Source of the DNA: Chara braunii
Lineage: Eukaryota; Streptophyta; Charophyceae; Charales; Characeae
Assembly: GCA_003427395.1 (NCBI GenBank)
Contig: BFEA01000007.1
Span: forward strand, 757,690 to 779,807
Reading direction: 5' to 3'
DNA: 22,118 nt
Within the stretch, counting starts at the first letter, position 1; each line of letters begins with the position of its first letter. Position numbers and translations under genes: made by a program. The notes below the pieces were generated by a model. That model was given only the letters and a program-made list of their open reading frames with translations, searched no databases and was not told where the DNA came from. Shown piece after piece: positions 9,119 through 17,604 of the stretch.

Positions 9119-9842
9119 AGCGAGATCCAGGGGCTTACCCTGGCGGCGATACTGCCACCTAGCCTGCACTCGGGTCTGGACCACATGATGTGTATGGTCG
9201 TTTGGACCCTTCAAAAACGTCCGGATCAGGGGGCCAGCTATTATAAGCTTAACACCTCCTTGCTTCAGTCAAAATCCTTCCAGAAGTACCTACAGCAGGT
9301 TTGGAATTTTTGGAAGGATCATCATTCAACAAGACTCTCAAATAGCATGGTTCAATAACGGTCTATTCTTTTTGGCGAAAAAATGTAACGAATATTCTAA
9401 ACAGATAGTCGCACAGCGTTACCAGCAAGAAATCACAATCATGCAAAAACTTATGGAGGCCGAACAAAAACAAACTTCGGAAGGACAGGAATCGGCTACT
9501 GCCGAATTACAAATACTTGAAAACTCAACTCTTGAAATATGCACAGTACCGATGGCAGGGAGCCCAGACAAGGGCAAGTCAACCGAAGGAGGAATGGACT
9601 CTCACTTCTTTAGCTTAGCAAGGCCACGCTTCAAAAGGACAACGATTGAAGCACTCTACGAATTACAAGTCAGGGATTCAGACCCATCCGTGTCCACGGC
9701 TCGTTGCACCAAGATAACATACGACGTCTACAAAGACCTTTTACGCCTCGCACATAGACAAACCAGATGCACGACGCCACGATCGTCAATTAAGCGAATT
9801 CTTGGAACCCGTAAACAAATCACTGACACCTCACCAGCGTGA
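9119..9842 (+). pseudogene. LINE-A ORF2: endonuclease tail and linker
   Basis: Frame 2 reads ILPPSLHSGLDHMM, which fits the end of an APE-type endonuclease where S-D-H is usual (here L-D-H). It continues ASYYKLNTSLLQSKSFQKYL, the conserved W-K-L-N-like segment after the nuclease. A frameshift near 9308-9318 moves the reading to frame 3 (IAWFNNGLFFLAKKCNEYSK), which runs to TGA at 9840-9842. The linker is helical and charged. The nuclease would nick target DNA; here almost all of it is missing. Confidence 0.75.
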
Positions 9843-10924
9843 TTTCTTAGAGGCTTCAATTTCCAGGTAGGAAATCTGGACTGCCCTCCTACAAATGAAG
9901 GAGGAGACGGCACATCATGGATTTCTATGAGGAAGTGTGGCGCACGGGCGAGATGGGTGAAAGGGTGGGGCAAGGAGTACTGACCCTCCTGTATAAGAAA
10001 GGGGATAAAATGGATGTAAGAAACTACCGCCCCATCATACTTCTCGCAGTTATATATAAAATGTTGTCCAAAGCCTTAGCCAACAGAATGATCCCGGTAA
10101 TTGAGAACATCATTCACCCCTCTCAAACTGGCTTTGTGGCAAAGAGGAATATACAAGAGAACATTCTGCTAATCCACGAGGTGCTCCAGCTCACGAAACA
10201 CTCCCGTTAGAACGCCGCTGGTCTTTATGGATTTCAAAAAGGCCTATGATCACGTGGACTGGATATTCTTGGATAAATGTCTGGAAAAAATGAATCATGG
10301 GCCAGATTTCAGACGTTGGGTTCAGATCCTGCACCAGAATGCAACTACCTGCATCCAGGTCAATGGATGTTTGTCACCACCCTTGCGCCTGGAACATTCG
10401 GTCCGTCAGGGAGACCCAATCGCTCCCTTTCTTTTTCTGGTCATCATGGAAGCACTTGCTGTCAACCTTTGAGCAAACAAAAATATTACCAGAATCCGAA
10501 TCACACATATCCCAGAGGAGGCAATTCCAATATGCTCATTGCTCTCTCTTTGCGGACGATCTCACAATCTTGGCAGAAGCCACACACAACAATATGAAGG
10601 AGATTCAACAAATGATGGAAAAGTTTGCCAAAGTGGCCGACATGGCAGTCAACTGGGGGAACAAAACTCAAGGATGGTGGATTCACTATCAAGGGGGACG
10701 CCCCCCTGAGACACCATGCATCAAATGGATGTCATTAGAAGCTCCAGTTAGAATTTTAGGGGTTTCCATGACCGCTGAGGGACGTCCAATCAACAACGTG
10801 GTCTTTGCGTCCTTATGGTACAAATCGCTACTGTGGCCGCTAAGTAAAACAGCCCTGAGAGACCTAAAACGAAAGGCAGCAGTCTTCCTATGGAGGGGGG
10901 ACGGCGAACAAAACAATGTTATCA
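9800..10924 (+). pseudogene. LINE-A ORF2: reverse transcriptase domain
   Basis: The motifs are in the usual non-LTR order: LTPHQRDFLEASISR; then DFYEEVW; YRPIILLAVIYKMLSKALANR; motif A in MDFKKAYDHVDW; motif B in VRQGDPIAPFLF; motif C as FADD (about 10551-10562); and VRILGVSM. The catalytic Asp residues are kept. The frame is broken by TAG near 9868, a shift before 9917, TAG near 10208, TGA at 10470-10472 and a shift near 10545. The last open frame reaches WRGDGEQNNVI at the insertion point, and its continuation is at 11870. RT primes on nicked DNA and copies the LINE RNA. Confidence 0.9.
10917..10924. repeat. Target-site duplication, left copy (inverted-repeat element)
   Basis: TGTTATCA here matches AGTTATCA at 11869-11876 at 7 of 8 bases, with GTTATCA exact. 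The reading frame of LINE-A resumes exactly at the duplicated bases: GTT ATC is Val-Ile in both copies. Confidence 0.8.
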
Positions 10925-11354
10925 AACAGGCATTTGGTGGCAAATTTGACATTTTTCAGTATTTCACAAAATTGATCTTCCAAAAAAACACAGTATTTTT
11001 TAGCATTTTCTTGCGCCAACCACATCAGACCATTTGTGTGCAAAGATGTTCATCAGTCTTTGGAAGCAGCAGAAGAGATTTCCATTCACGTCAGTGAGGT
11101 AGATTGATGCAGTTTAGATGTGATGCTTAGCTGGGATCCCAACATTTCTGGTCTGTTTTGTGCTAGTTCAGGGTTAAGTGCAACGTTTCAATTCAGATAA
11201 GGTGCATGACTAATATTTCATCGTCTGATTTCCCTTAGTCCCCTGCACCAACAGCCCTTATGAGGTCTCTTGTGCTTAAGGTTCACGCTTATCCGATGCC
11301 CGTTTAGGGTGAAGAGGCAATGAGATCTGTGTCTGTCAGTTTCTACATGGTCAA

Positions 11355-11426
11355 GGGACGCCGGACCCGGTTTCCAGCAATTTCACTACTGTCTATGTAA
11401 AGGGACGCTGGACCCGGTTTCCAGCA
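11355..11426 (+). repeat. Duplicated LINE 3'-end hairpin module
   Basis: GGGACGCYGGACCCGGTTTCCAGCA occurs at 11355-11379 and again at 11402-11426, 47 bases apart. The second copy can form a perfect GCTGGA/TCCAGC stem with a 7-base loop. The first copy has one mismatch in the stem (GCCGGA). The same module occurs once in LINE-A at 14050-14074. Confidence 0.8.
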
Positions 11427-11450
11427 GGTGAAGCTCCCCACCAATAGGAA

Positions 11451-11597
11451 NNNNNNNNNNNNNNNNNNNNNNNNNNNNNNNNNNNNNNNNNNNNNNNNNN
11501 NNNNNNNNNNNNNNNNNNNNNNNNNNNNNNNNNNNNNNNNNNNNNNNNNNNNNNNNNNNNNNNNNNNNNNNNNNNNNNNNNNNNNNNNNNNNNNNNN
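11451..11597. other. Assembly gap (147 N)
   Basis: The bases are N. The gap lies between the LINE-B hairpin module and its poly(A), so it covers the last part of the LINE-B 3' UTR, probably a stretch hard to sequence. True length is unknown. The poly-Phe/poly-Lys frames across it are artefacts of the A run. Confidence 0.98.
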
Positions 11598-11631
<34 letters not shown>

Positions 11632-11868
11632 ATCGGACCATTGACGGACCATTTGATATGCCTAAAATTTTTATTTTTATTTTTTGACCCTCAGATGTAT
11701 TTTGAAGGTACGTTACGTTGAGATACATCAGATGGTCCGGAGTCCCCAGGACGCCAGACCATCAATGGTCCGATGTCGTGAGCACCAAAACACACTAAAA
11801 AACTCAGTTTTTTCTTGGACGCCCAATTTCGTGAAAATAGTAAAAACTGTCAATTTTAACGAAATGTT

Positions 11869-11876
11869 AGTTATCA
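11869..11876. repeat. Target-site duplication, right copy (inverted-repeat element)
   Basis: AGTTATCA pairs with TGTTATCA at 10917-10924. Immediately after it the LINE-A ORF2 continues with SRVAWDSIIQPKVRGGLGI, a conserved segment of plant LINE ORF2. Confidence 0.8.
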
Positions 11877-12448
11877 GCCGTGTGGCATGGGATTCGATCA
11901 TCCAACCTAAGGTAAGAGGGGGGTTGGGAATAATTGACTCAGCCATACAAGTACAGGCACTACGGCTGAAATGGATTAAAAAAGTCATTTTTGCCCCTCT
12001 AAGCCCGTGGTGTTTTTTGGCTTTGATATACCTAGCCTGACTGGCCCCGGAAGCCCCCCAAACAATTGATCCGCTGACATGGCTGGAAGACCGATTCTGG
12101 ACAATCCCACGCAAACTCCCCCGAGGAAGGGAGGGGCTGGATGAAAGCGATCAGGTCCTGGATAACTTCTGGTCATCCCTGTTGAAAACATGGTGCAGAC
12201 TTCCGCTCCCTGACAAAATCTACCCCGACCGCTGGGAGAAAGTCTACAGGCAACCTCTATTTGGAAATAGATGGGTGATGAACTCGAATGGATGTGTCAT
12301 GATTAGCTCATCCTCGCCTTGGAAAAACTGGGTTAAGAGAGGGATGCTTCGAGTTGGGGATCTTTGGGACAAAGACAGAAGGGACTGGAAAACAGGGGAT
12401 CAATGCGAGGAATCTTACGTTACTGCCACCACGTGGAGAAGCACTTGA
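11870..12448 (+). pseudogene. LINE-A ORF2: post-RT region
   Basis: Frame 2 resumes after the inverted-repeat element with VAWDSIIQPKVRGGLGIID, the W-x-x-x-x-x-P-K-x-x-G-G-L-G block typical of LINE ORF2. It continues through LRLKWIKKVI, a TGA at 12038-12040, then WLEDRFWTIPRKLPRG, RQPLFGNRWV and DLWDKDRRDW. The frame closes at 12446-12448. Apart from the one TGA it is open for about 190 codons. It should be the thumb and connector after RT. Confidence 0.85.
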
Positions 12449-13032
12449 ACAACCTGATCGAAGTTATCCTGTTGGCCTGGTACCAAACCCTTAAACGAGG
12501 CCCCATCTTAAAAGAAGGTGACTGGGTAGCGAGTACAGAGTCTCCACATAGGATAGGTCTGATACACATGGTTTCACCCCATTCTATCAGGGTTGAACAC
12601 TACACAATCACTAGAGCAGACACCCTCCAAGGCAGCACAGCCCCCTTCGAATGGAAGGAGAGAACTTTTGTGTACCGGGTGAGAATCCTAGAAGAAAAAG
12701 GACAAAAGGTGGTGTTCCAGCCTCTCAAACCAATCCAGGATCTGACCTTGGATCCGGCAGATTGGACATGGGATCCCTCCCAGAGGAGGGGAGGTCTCAC
12801 AATAAAGCGTATCAGCATCCATCAGTTGTCGGTACGATCAGCCTACAAAATGCTCAGACCTAAAAGAAGGTTGAGAGACATAGTAAACGACCGATGGGCC
12901 AGGCACCTGAATGTGGATCACTGTCTTCCGTTGCCAATCAAATGGTTCCAAGAACAAAAAGCAAAACCTATGAAAATCACATCCCTGCATGGCAGATTGC
13001 CCACCGTTGTTTACGAACTAATGACTGGCTAA
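12440..13032 (+). pseudogene. LINE-A ORF2: extra beta-rich segment before the zinc finger
   Basis: After a frameshift near 12440, frame 1 encodes LNNLIEVILLAWYQTLKRGP, then a segment with small-barrel character: KEGDWVASTESPHRIGLIHM, SIRVEHYTIT, ERTFVYRVRILEE and KVVFQPLKPIQ. It then reads ISIHQLSVRSAYKMLRP, the usual lead-in to the RVT zinc finger, and stops at TAA 13030-13032. The part between 12520 and 12740 is not a segment I know from standard LINE ORF2 proteins. Its Gly-Asp-Trp-Val opening and alternating hydrophobics suggest an SH3- or Tudor-like fold. That is inference only. Confidence 0.6.
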
Positions 13033-13724
13033 CGGATCACACTAACTTAGAACAAAGAGGCTTGTTGCTTCCATGGTGCCAACGGTGTCAGAGCCTTTTT
13101 CCATTCTACAGGAAGGCGGAAACCGTTGAACATATCTTCATGCAATGCCCAATAGCCCAATTCATATGGAGATGGTGGGATCGCATTTGGAGAAAGATGG
13201 AATCTGGAACCCCCTGGCCCTGGTCTTGGCAGACCATTATGGCTGGTCATTGGCCGCAGGCAAAAGCAGCTACAACCTTCATAAAAAACATGTACAAACT
13301 TGGAAGAAGAGCGGTAGTATGGGCACTTTGGTGGCAAAGATGCACTTTGGCCATGGAAAAGGTGAGAGTAGAAGAATCAGAAATCACTGAACAGATTCAG
13401 CAGCAGGTACACTTCGAACTCACACAGAGATCGCTAGACACAAAAGCACAATTAGACCTCCTTAAACAGGTAGGAGATGTCAGGAGACGGATCATGACTT
13501 TTTGCACAGACTGGGTGGGAGGGGAGAGAGAAGGATGGATTGCGAAAGTAGAATGGAGCGGAGACAAGGGAAAGGGACAGTGGGATTTGGAGGAGAGGAG
13601 AGACTACCGCCTATGTTTTAAAGACTGGACAAACATTGAACCCTCATTCCCACTCCGCCACCCCTCGGACTTCCCCGACCCCTTCCCACCCCATGCCCTC
13701 TCCCTGGCTGAAATCCTGTCCTGA
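12960..13724 (+). pseudogene. LINE-A ORF2: C-terminal zinc finger (zf-RVT) and tail
   Basis: Frame 3 takes over near 12960-12990 with PAWQIAHRCLRTNDWL, the W-x-x-x-x-x-L-x-T-x-D-x-L pattern of the plant RVT zinc-finger domain. The metal ligands are Cys in WCQRC, His in VEHIF and Cys in MQCP, followed by IAQFIWRWW. A basic and charged tail continues for about 180 residues and ends in TGA at 13722-13724, which may be the natural end of ORF2. The domain is thought to bind the RNA or target in plant LINEs. Confidence 0.85.
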
Positions 13725-14169
13725 CTGAGGAATTATGTTAGCCCATCTCCTGCTAACTCAGATAAGAAATGGCCCTCCGGAGTCCCCCAGGGAGGTTATT
13801 CTTTCGTCTACCAGAATACCCAAAAAAAAAAATATTTTTTATTTTATTTTTCGTCTTTTCACGCAGCTTGAGCATTCTGGGTCAGTGAGTAGAAGGGCCT
13901 AGTTAGGGGTGGGAGGAATCAGTGTGCAGCGGCAGGTATCTGCCTCTCTAAGGCCCTGCTCAGTCAATCCTCTGGATTTCAGGGTAATCAATGCTGGCAG
14001 CCCCCCCCGCAACCTTTTTCGGATGTATCCCAACATTCAATTTGTACATGGGACGCTGGACCCGTTTTCCAGCAGGTGATGCCCCCCATCAATAGATGGG
14101 GCCTCCCCCCACGTGCTAGCAGTGTCTGCTCTTCTCAGCACCACTAGCGGCGGTAGGGGTGTTGTTTGT
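13725..14169 (+). other. LINE-A 3' UTR
   Basis: This is non-coding, about 445 bases, between the ORF2 stop and the A24 tail. It holds a T-rich stretch near 13830-13855 and ends with two hairpins: GCTGGA/TCCAGC with a 7-base loop (14054-14073) and CCCCATC-AATA-GATGGGG (about 14084-14102). The first is shared with LINE-B. LINE reverse transcriptases often recognise such 3' stem-loops; that these serve so is inference from sharing and position. Confidence 0.7.
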
Positions 14170-14193
14170 AAAAAAAAAAAAAAAAAAAAAAAA

Positions 14194-14356
14194 GAGAGAA
14201 CAAAATCCAAGAAAAGAATTTTATTTTTTTTTCGGCAGTGAGGTCAAAATCGTGATTTTGGGGGCTAACTAGTGTGCTCTAATCAATCAATCGAGACTAA
14301 TCAGCTACCGAGCCCCCGTACACGTGTCAGATCAGGTTGTCCTAATTCACGTGCGG
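14194..14356 (-). other. Gypsy leader next to the primer-binding site
   Basis: This is the short stretch between the LINE-A tail and the primer-binding site, with no coding frame of note. It would join 9080 downward if LINE-A were absent. Confidence 0.5.
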
Positions 14357-14369
14357 GGATCCGATACCA
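14357..14369 (-). promoter_or_regulatory. Primer-binding site, initiator-Met tRNA type
   Basis: The minus strand reads TGGTATCGGATCC, two bases inside the LTR end (…GCATGTAACA). The usual plant site complementary to the 3' end of initiator Met tRNA is TGGTATCAGAGC; 10 of 12 bases agree. This marks the right-hand LTR as the 5' LTR of a minus-strand element, in line with gag-pol direction. Confidence 0.8.
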
Positions 14370-15280
14370 ACTGTTACATGCCCAGTTGGGCGATCTACAT
14401 AATAAACCGAGGATCCGCAATGTGATAAAAAGGACTGGATGGACAATGCAGTGCAAGTGAAATCTCAACAAGCAGTGTACATTCTGATACATACAAGAAT
14501 GGTGCTTTATAGCGCAGTGGAAGACTTAGATACAAGTCCTGAACTGACCGGGACTTACCTCAATCACGTAGTGTACGACAGCGTAGCAGAATGCTAGAAT
14601 ACCAATGACTAGCCCAATCAATGTTGCAATACAGACCAAACATACATTATCCTCATCACAAGGTGTGAAGGGACCTGGCGCTATACACAGGAAGAAGACG
14701 CCAGGCCCAGATCATTCACAGACGAAGAGGAGGGGAACAGACGAAGAAGAGGGGGAGAGATGGGAGTGTCTTCAACACCAAGTCTTTGTTACAAGTCCCA
14801 AATAATCCCTCGTCAAAATGTCTGAAGCCCAAATGTCGAGTCTGGATCCAAATGTCACCAAGCTCTCTCTTTCTCTCGTAGTCTGCTGATGCAGTGAAGT
14901 CAGGTAGCGAGAGGGTGAGAGGGAGATGGTGGACTGAGAAGAGGAAGAAGAAGAACTCTCTCTCTCTCATATGCAGGTACTAACCTGTGAGGATGGCGCT
15001 GTGCTGCAGGTACCTCGAAGGCGAAGCTGGAGCTATGGCGCTGCAGGTAAGTATCCCTGGCCTCCGCCCAATCTCTCTCTCTCTAGTACTACTCTAGCTC
15101 CTATGGTGCCGAGCGCTGAAGACTACTGCTAACGCTACTAGGGCCCAGCGCTGAAGACTACTGCTAGCGCTACAACTACTCCTGCAGCGCTCCTCCAGAG
15201 TGCTGCTGCCGAATCCTGAAGACTACCTCCTGCCTCCTGAACTGCACATGGAGTGCCTGGGAAGTACCTAGGAAGCCAGT

Positions 15281-15289
15281 CCTATATAG
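15281..15289 (-). promoter_or_regulatory. TATA-like box in the 5' LTR
   Basis: CTATATAGG on the minus strand, as in the 3' LTR at 2535-2543. Transcription would run leftward into the primer-binding site and gag. In this copy the 607-base deletion begins directly downstream of the motif, so the start-site region is altered. Confidence 0.45.
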
Positions 15290-15599
15290 TGCTGGCCCGT
15301 CCAGGAGGCTGCTCTTGCCAATGCCGAAACGTGCCAGACCCTGGCGTTGAAGCTCAACCAGGGGTTGTCTTGAAAACAGGCCCGAAATGGCCTGTGCTAA
15401 AACCCTGGTTTGTTGCCTGAGTTTCAGGGCGGGTCGAACTGATGAGGGCCTGAAAATGGCCCTCAGTTTCAGGCTGAAAACACTCAGGGCCGGAAAGGCC
15501 CTGATTTAGCCTGAAACGACGCAGGGCCTGTAGGCCCTTGTTTTCAGGCTTTCAGGCTGAAACGACACAGGGCCTGTAGGCCCTTGTTTTCAGGCTTTT

Positions 15600-15693
15600 G
15601 GCCTGAAAACGTCACGGGCCTGAAAACGTCATGGGCCTGAAAACGTCATGGGCCTGAAAACGTCATGGGCCTGAAAACGTCACGGGCCTGAAA
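15600..15693. repeat. 17-bp tandem repeat x 5 in the LTR
   Basis: About five units of GGGCCTGAAAACGTCAY follow one another. The 3' LTR has only about one unit at the matching place (2856-2880). The difference fits slippage after insertion. Confidence 0.85.
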
Positions 15694-15732
15694 AGGGGCC
15701 CGTGCAGCCTGTTGCAGGGGCAGCATGTAACA

Positions 15733-16206
15733 AACAGCCTCACATGATCGTTATTGTGTTGTCGGCCTGCAGAAGCTGATCAAGGAGACACGGGCACCAC
15801 ACAACACACGCGCTCCGGGCGCGCGAGTGCGCGCAGATAGCAAACAGAATAAGAGCGTGAAAAAGACAAGTGTGAGGAACAAGCCCTCACGGGGCTCTAT
15901 CAGACATCACATGTTCTGGGCAAAGGCCCCCAGCAAGCCAAGTGCCCGCCCTAAGCGAAGGCGGGCCTGAATATTCGTCAAAGGCCAAAATTTGACACTT
16001 CTTTTTTTTTTAACACACACACACACAGAGCCCCTTCTATTCTGGGGGGCGGCAGTCCGGTTGCTTATCACCGGCAAGAAGACAAGCAGTTGAAAGAAGA
16101 AACAGACAGCACAGACAGCAAAGGTTTTTCGGGGGGTCTCAGCCCGGGACAGCATCCCAGGCCACCTGCGTCAGTTCGTGATGGCTGGTGAACTCGGTTC
16201 CCCTCG
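15733..16206. other. No gene seen
   Basis: This is flank beyond the 5' LTR. It has a GC-rich patch of alternating GCGCGC words (15810-15835), a T9-10 run and a short CA repeat (16011-16026). Frames on the minus strand are short and without recognisable content. Confidence 0.5.
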
Positions 16207-16267
16207 CCCTTCGGTGGGGTGTCGCCGGGAGGCATCATGCACCCAGTCGCCACACCCCACCCAAGGG
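16207..16267. repeat. Inverted repeat, 16-bp arms
   Basis: CCCTTCGGTGGGGTGT (16207-16222) and ACACCCCACCCAAGGG (16252-16267) pair at 15 of 16 positions around a 29-base loop. It could be a structure or the remains of a small element. No function is claimed. Confidence 0.7.
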
Positions 16268-16274
16268 GCCTGAG

Positions 16275-17184
16275 CCCGCTAGACCAGCCTCTCTCCCCTC
16301 GCTCCCCCCCTGTAGAAAGATTATATTCTTCTACTTCCCTTCCCTCATCCCATTATCCCATTGTATCCCCCATTTCCCGCCTTTCCCCTGTAGAAAAAGT
16401 AACTTTACCTCCCCTCCAATTATAGCTCCTAATCCCGTGCTTCTATTTGTAGCCCGACTTTGTCCTGCAGCCATCTGGCATTCCTCCTAATCTCAGTACT
16501 GTCCTCCTCTCCAAGTTCTCAGTAACTCATCCACTCCCGGTCTCAGCTGCCTTCTTTTCGTTCCCCTCCTTTCCCTGTTGACCCTCCCCCTTCCCCTATT
16601 ACCCTGATCAATTCCACAGCCATTTGGCACACCCCTTGGTCCATCTTCTGATCCTCTTGTCTCAGGTTCATTGTCTTTTCTCCTGGTCCCTCTATCTCGT
16701 CCCCCTTTCAAAGTCCTTTAATCATCACGTTTTCCACATGTCCACCATCCCCATCTCCCTGGTTTTGATCCTGCGCACTAATGATCCTCTTCCTCAGTTC
16801 TCAATGTGTCTCCCTGTTCCCTCCTTTTCACCCCCAGTTCCCAGCCACAGTATCCGTTTTGTACAGTGTCTCAGTTATTTCTACCGTGCAATCGTATTCA
16901 AGTCCCAGTTCCCTTATTACAAAGCCGCTTACACACAATCCTCTAGCAGTCTCTTTTTGTACATCATCTAACCCCTTTTCGCCTTTTCTCCCCTCCCTAG
17001 TTTCTACAATGCATTTTTTTTCAGTCCCCTAAGCTCTTGTTTATTTACAGCCTGTGTATTCTCAGTTCCAACTGTATTTACATGGAGTGTTCATATACCC
17101 ATCAATATGAGTTCTCCCCGTATATTTACAGTCTATGCACCACACATTTGTTTACAGCCTATTGATCCTCAATACCAACATCAC
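16275..17184. other. Pyrimidine-rich stretch, no convincing gene
   Basis: The plus strand is rich in C and T throughout. The last 150 bases hold loosely repeated phrases (TTTACAGCCTRTTGATYCTCA and TTCCAACT...TTTACATGGAG) about 60-120 bases apart. The plus-strand frames at 16188-17032 are Ser/Pro/Leu-rich products of this bias. On the minus strand it is a purine-rich stretch without long frames. It may be the untranslated part of an unrecognised repeat. Confidence 0.5.
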
Positions 17185-17604
17185 CTACATAGAGTCTACA
17201 TCCTCCAAGCAGTTTCGGGTCTCTGATGTCGTCGTGTGTCCTTGTGAAAAGGCGACATCTGCTGGGCCGGTCTGTGATGCCCCCATTTGAGTCTGTCCCA
17301 TTTTAGCTTGCTCCAAATCCACAGGTTGCCTCAGATCCGCGTACTCTCCCATTTCGGCCTGCTCCAAGTCCACTGTCTGTTGTGTGTCTGCGTCGTTTTC
17401 ACTTCCCTTCTCATTCCTGGGCCACCCTGCTTCCTCGGCTTCCTGTGCCTTTGGTTCCATCCCTCCTCCTTTTTCCTGGCAATTCATATGTGGGTATTCC
17501 GGCTCTTGCAGCACGCCAGTTGGTTGAATGGACGCGCGAGCCTCACTAAGCTGCGTCGTACAGTTGGCCCAGGCCCACAGTTGCGCCTGGGCACATACAC
17601 ACAA
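17185..17604 (-). CDS. Possible small acidic protein or fragment, unrecognised
   Basis: This is an open frame of 139 codons on the minus strand. It encodes an acidic, Gln/Glu-rich, probably disordered product without signal peptide, membrane segment or known domain. An internal duplication is visible: QTVDLEQAEMGEYAD and QPVDLEQAKMGQTQ. The start is uncertain, since the first Met is followed by a Cys/Ala run that looks like repeat DNA. The plus strand is open over the same stretch, which lowers the odds that either is real. It could be an exon or an ORF1 remnant of a LINE. Confidence 0.2.
   Translation of the reverse strand: MCVCAQAQLWAWANCTTQLSEARASIQPTGVLQEPEYPHMNCQEKGGGMEPKAQEAEEAGWPRNEKGSENDADTQQTVDLEQAEMGEYADLRQPVDLEQAKMGQTQMGASQTGPADVAFSQGHTTTSETRNCLEDVDSM

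Larger units (their letters stand above)
11035..11630 (+). mobile_element. LINE-B, 5'-truncated LINE copy with A33 tail
   Basis: The insertion is flanked by a 12-base target duplication with one mismatch (CATCAGACCATT at 11023-11034, CATCGGACCATT at 11631-11642) and ends in 33 A (11598-11630). Both are marks of target-primed reverse transcription. What remains is 3' UTR, with at most a few codons before a TAG near 11098. It shares with LINE-A the end module GGGACGCTGGACCCG...TTCCAGCAGGTGA, so the two LINEs are related, but the rest of the UTR is different. An assembly gap lies inside it. Confidence 0.85.
10925..11868. mobile_element. Foldback (long TIR) non-autonomous DNA transposon
   Basis: The left arm (10925-11034, resuming at 11643 after LINE-B) is the imperfect reverse complement of the right arm (about 11868 back to 11720). 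Matching blocks include AAATTTGACATTTTTCAGTATTTCAC against AAAATTGACAGTTTTTACTATTTTCAC, and CATCAGACCAT against CATCGGACCAT. Without LINE-B the element is only about 350 bases and nearly all arm, with no coding capacity. The 7-8 base target duplication would suit a hAT-like enzyme, but the ends do not give a firm superfamily. Right arm and left arm differ by a gap of about 25 bases. Confidence 0.8.
9081..14193 (+). mobile_element. LINE-A, plant-type non-LTR retrotransposon, 5'-truncated and interrupted
   Basis: The plus strand carries, in order, the tail of an endonuclease domain, a linker, RT, a C-terminal region, a CCHC-like zinc finger, a 3' UTR with hairpins and an A24 tail (14170-14193). 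The endonuclease N-terminus and any ORF1 are absent, so the 5' end is truncated; I place it near 9080 with tens of bases of doubt. A clear target duplication was not found; AAAAGAAATTT-like AT-rich words flank both ends but are not decisive. It is inserted in the gypsy leader, opposite in orientation. Its ORF2 is split by an inverted-repeat element at 10925-11868. Confidence 0.85.
1022..15732 (-). mobile_element. Ty3/gypsy chromovirus-type LTR retrotransposon, decayed, with nested insertions
   Basis: Going leftward on the minus strand the order is 5' LTR (14372-15732), primer-binding site (14357-14369), leader, gag, protease, RT, RNase H, integrase with a chromodomain-like tail, polypurine tract (2918-2930) and 3' LTR (1022-2917). 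This is the gypsy order. The leader is interrupted by LINE-A. Without LINE-A the element would be about 9.6 kb. Every gag-pol domain carries stops or frameshifts. The bases outside the LTRs do not match (AACAG after 15732, CTCAA before 1020), so either the target duplication has decayed or the two LTRs come from different copies joined by recombination. Calling it one element is inference from the primer-binding site, polypurine tract and LTR similarity. Confidence 0.8.
14372..15732 (-). repeat. 5' LTR (short form, about 1.36 kb)
   Basis: The ends are a perfect 10-base inverted repeat, TGTTACATGC and GCATGTAACA. It matches the 3' LTR at 1022-2917, lacks about 607 bases of it and has an expanded 17-base array near its outer end. 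The reading frames inside (for example minus 14716-14970) are mirrored in the other LTR and carry no domain. Confidence 0.9.

Noticed and set aside
8435-9214. 259-codon minus-strand frame upstream of gag
   Set aside because: It runs through the 13-bp array and A runs, giving Phe/Ser repeats, with no domain.
11343-11728. Frames with poly-Phe, poly-Lys and X
   Set aside because: They are translations of the assembly gap and the A33 tail.
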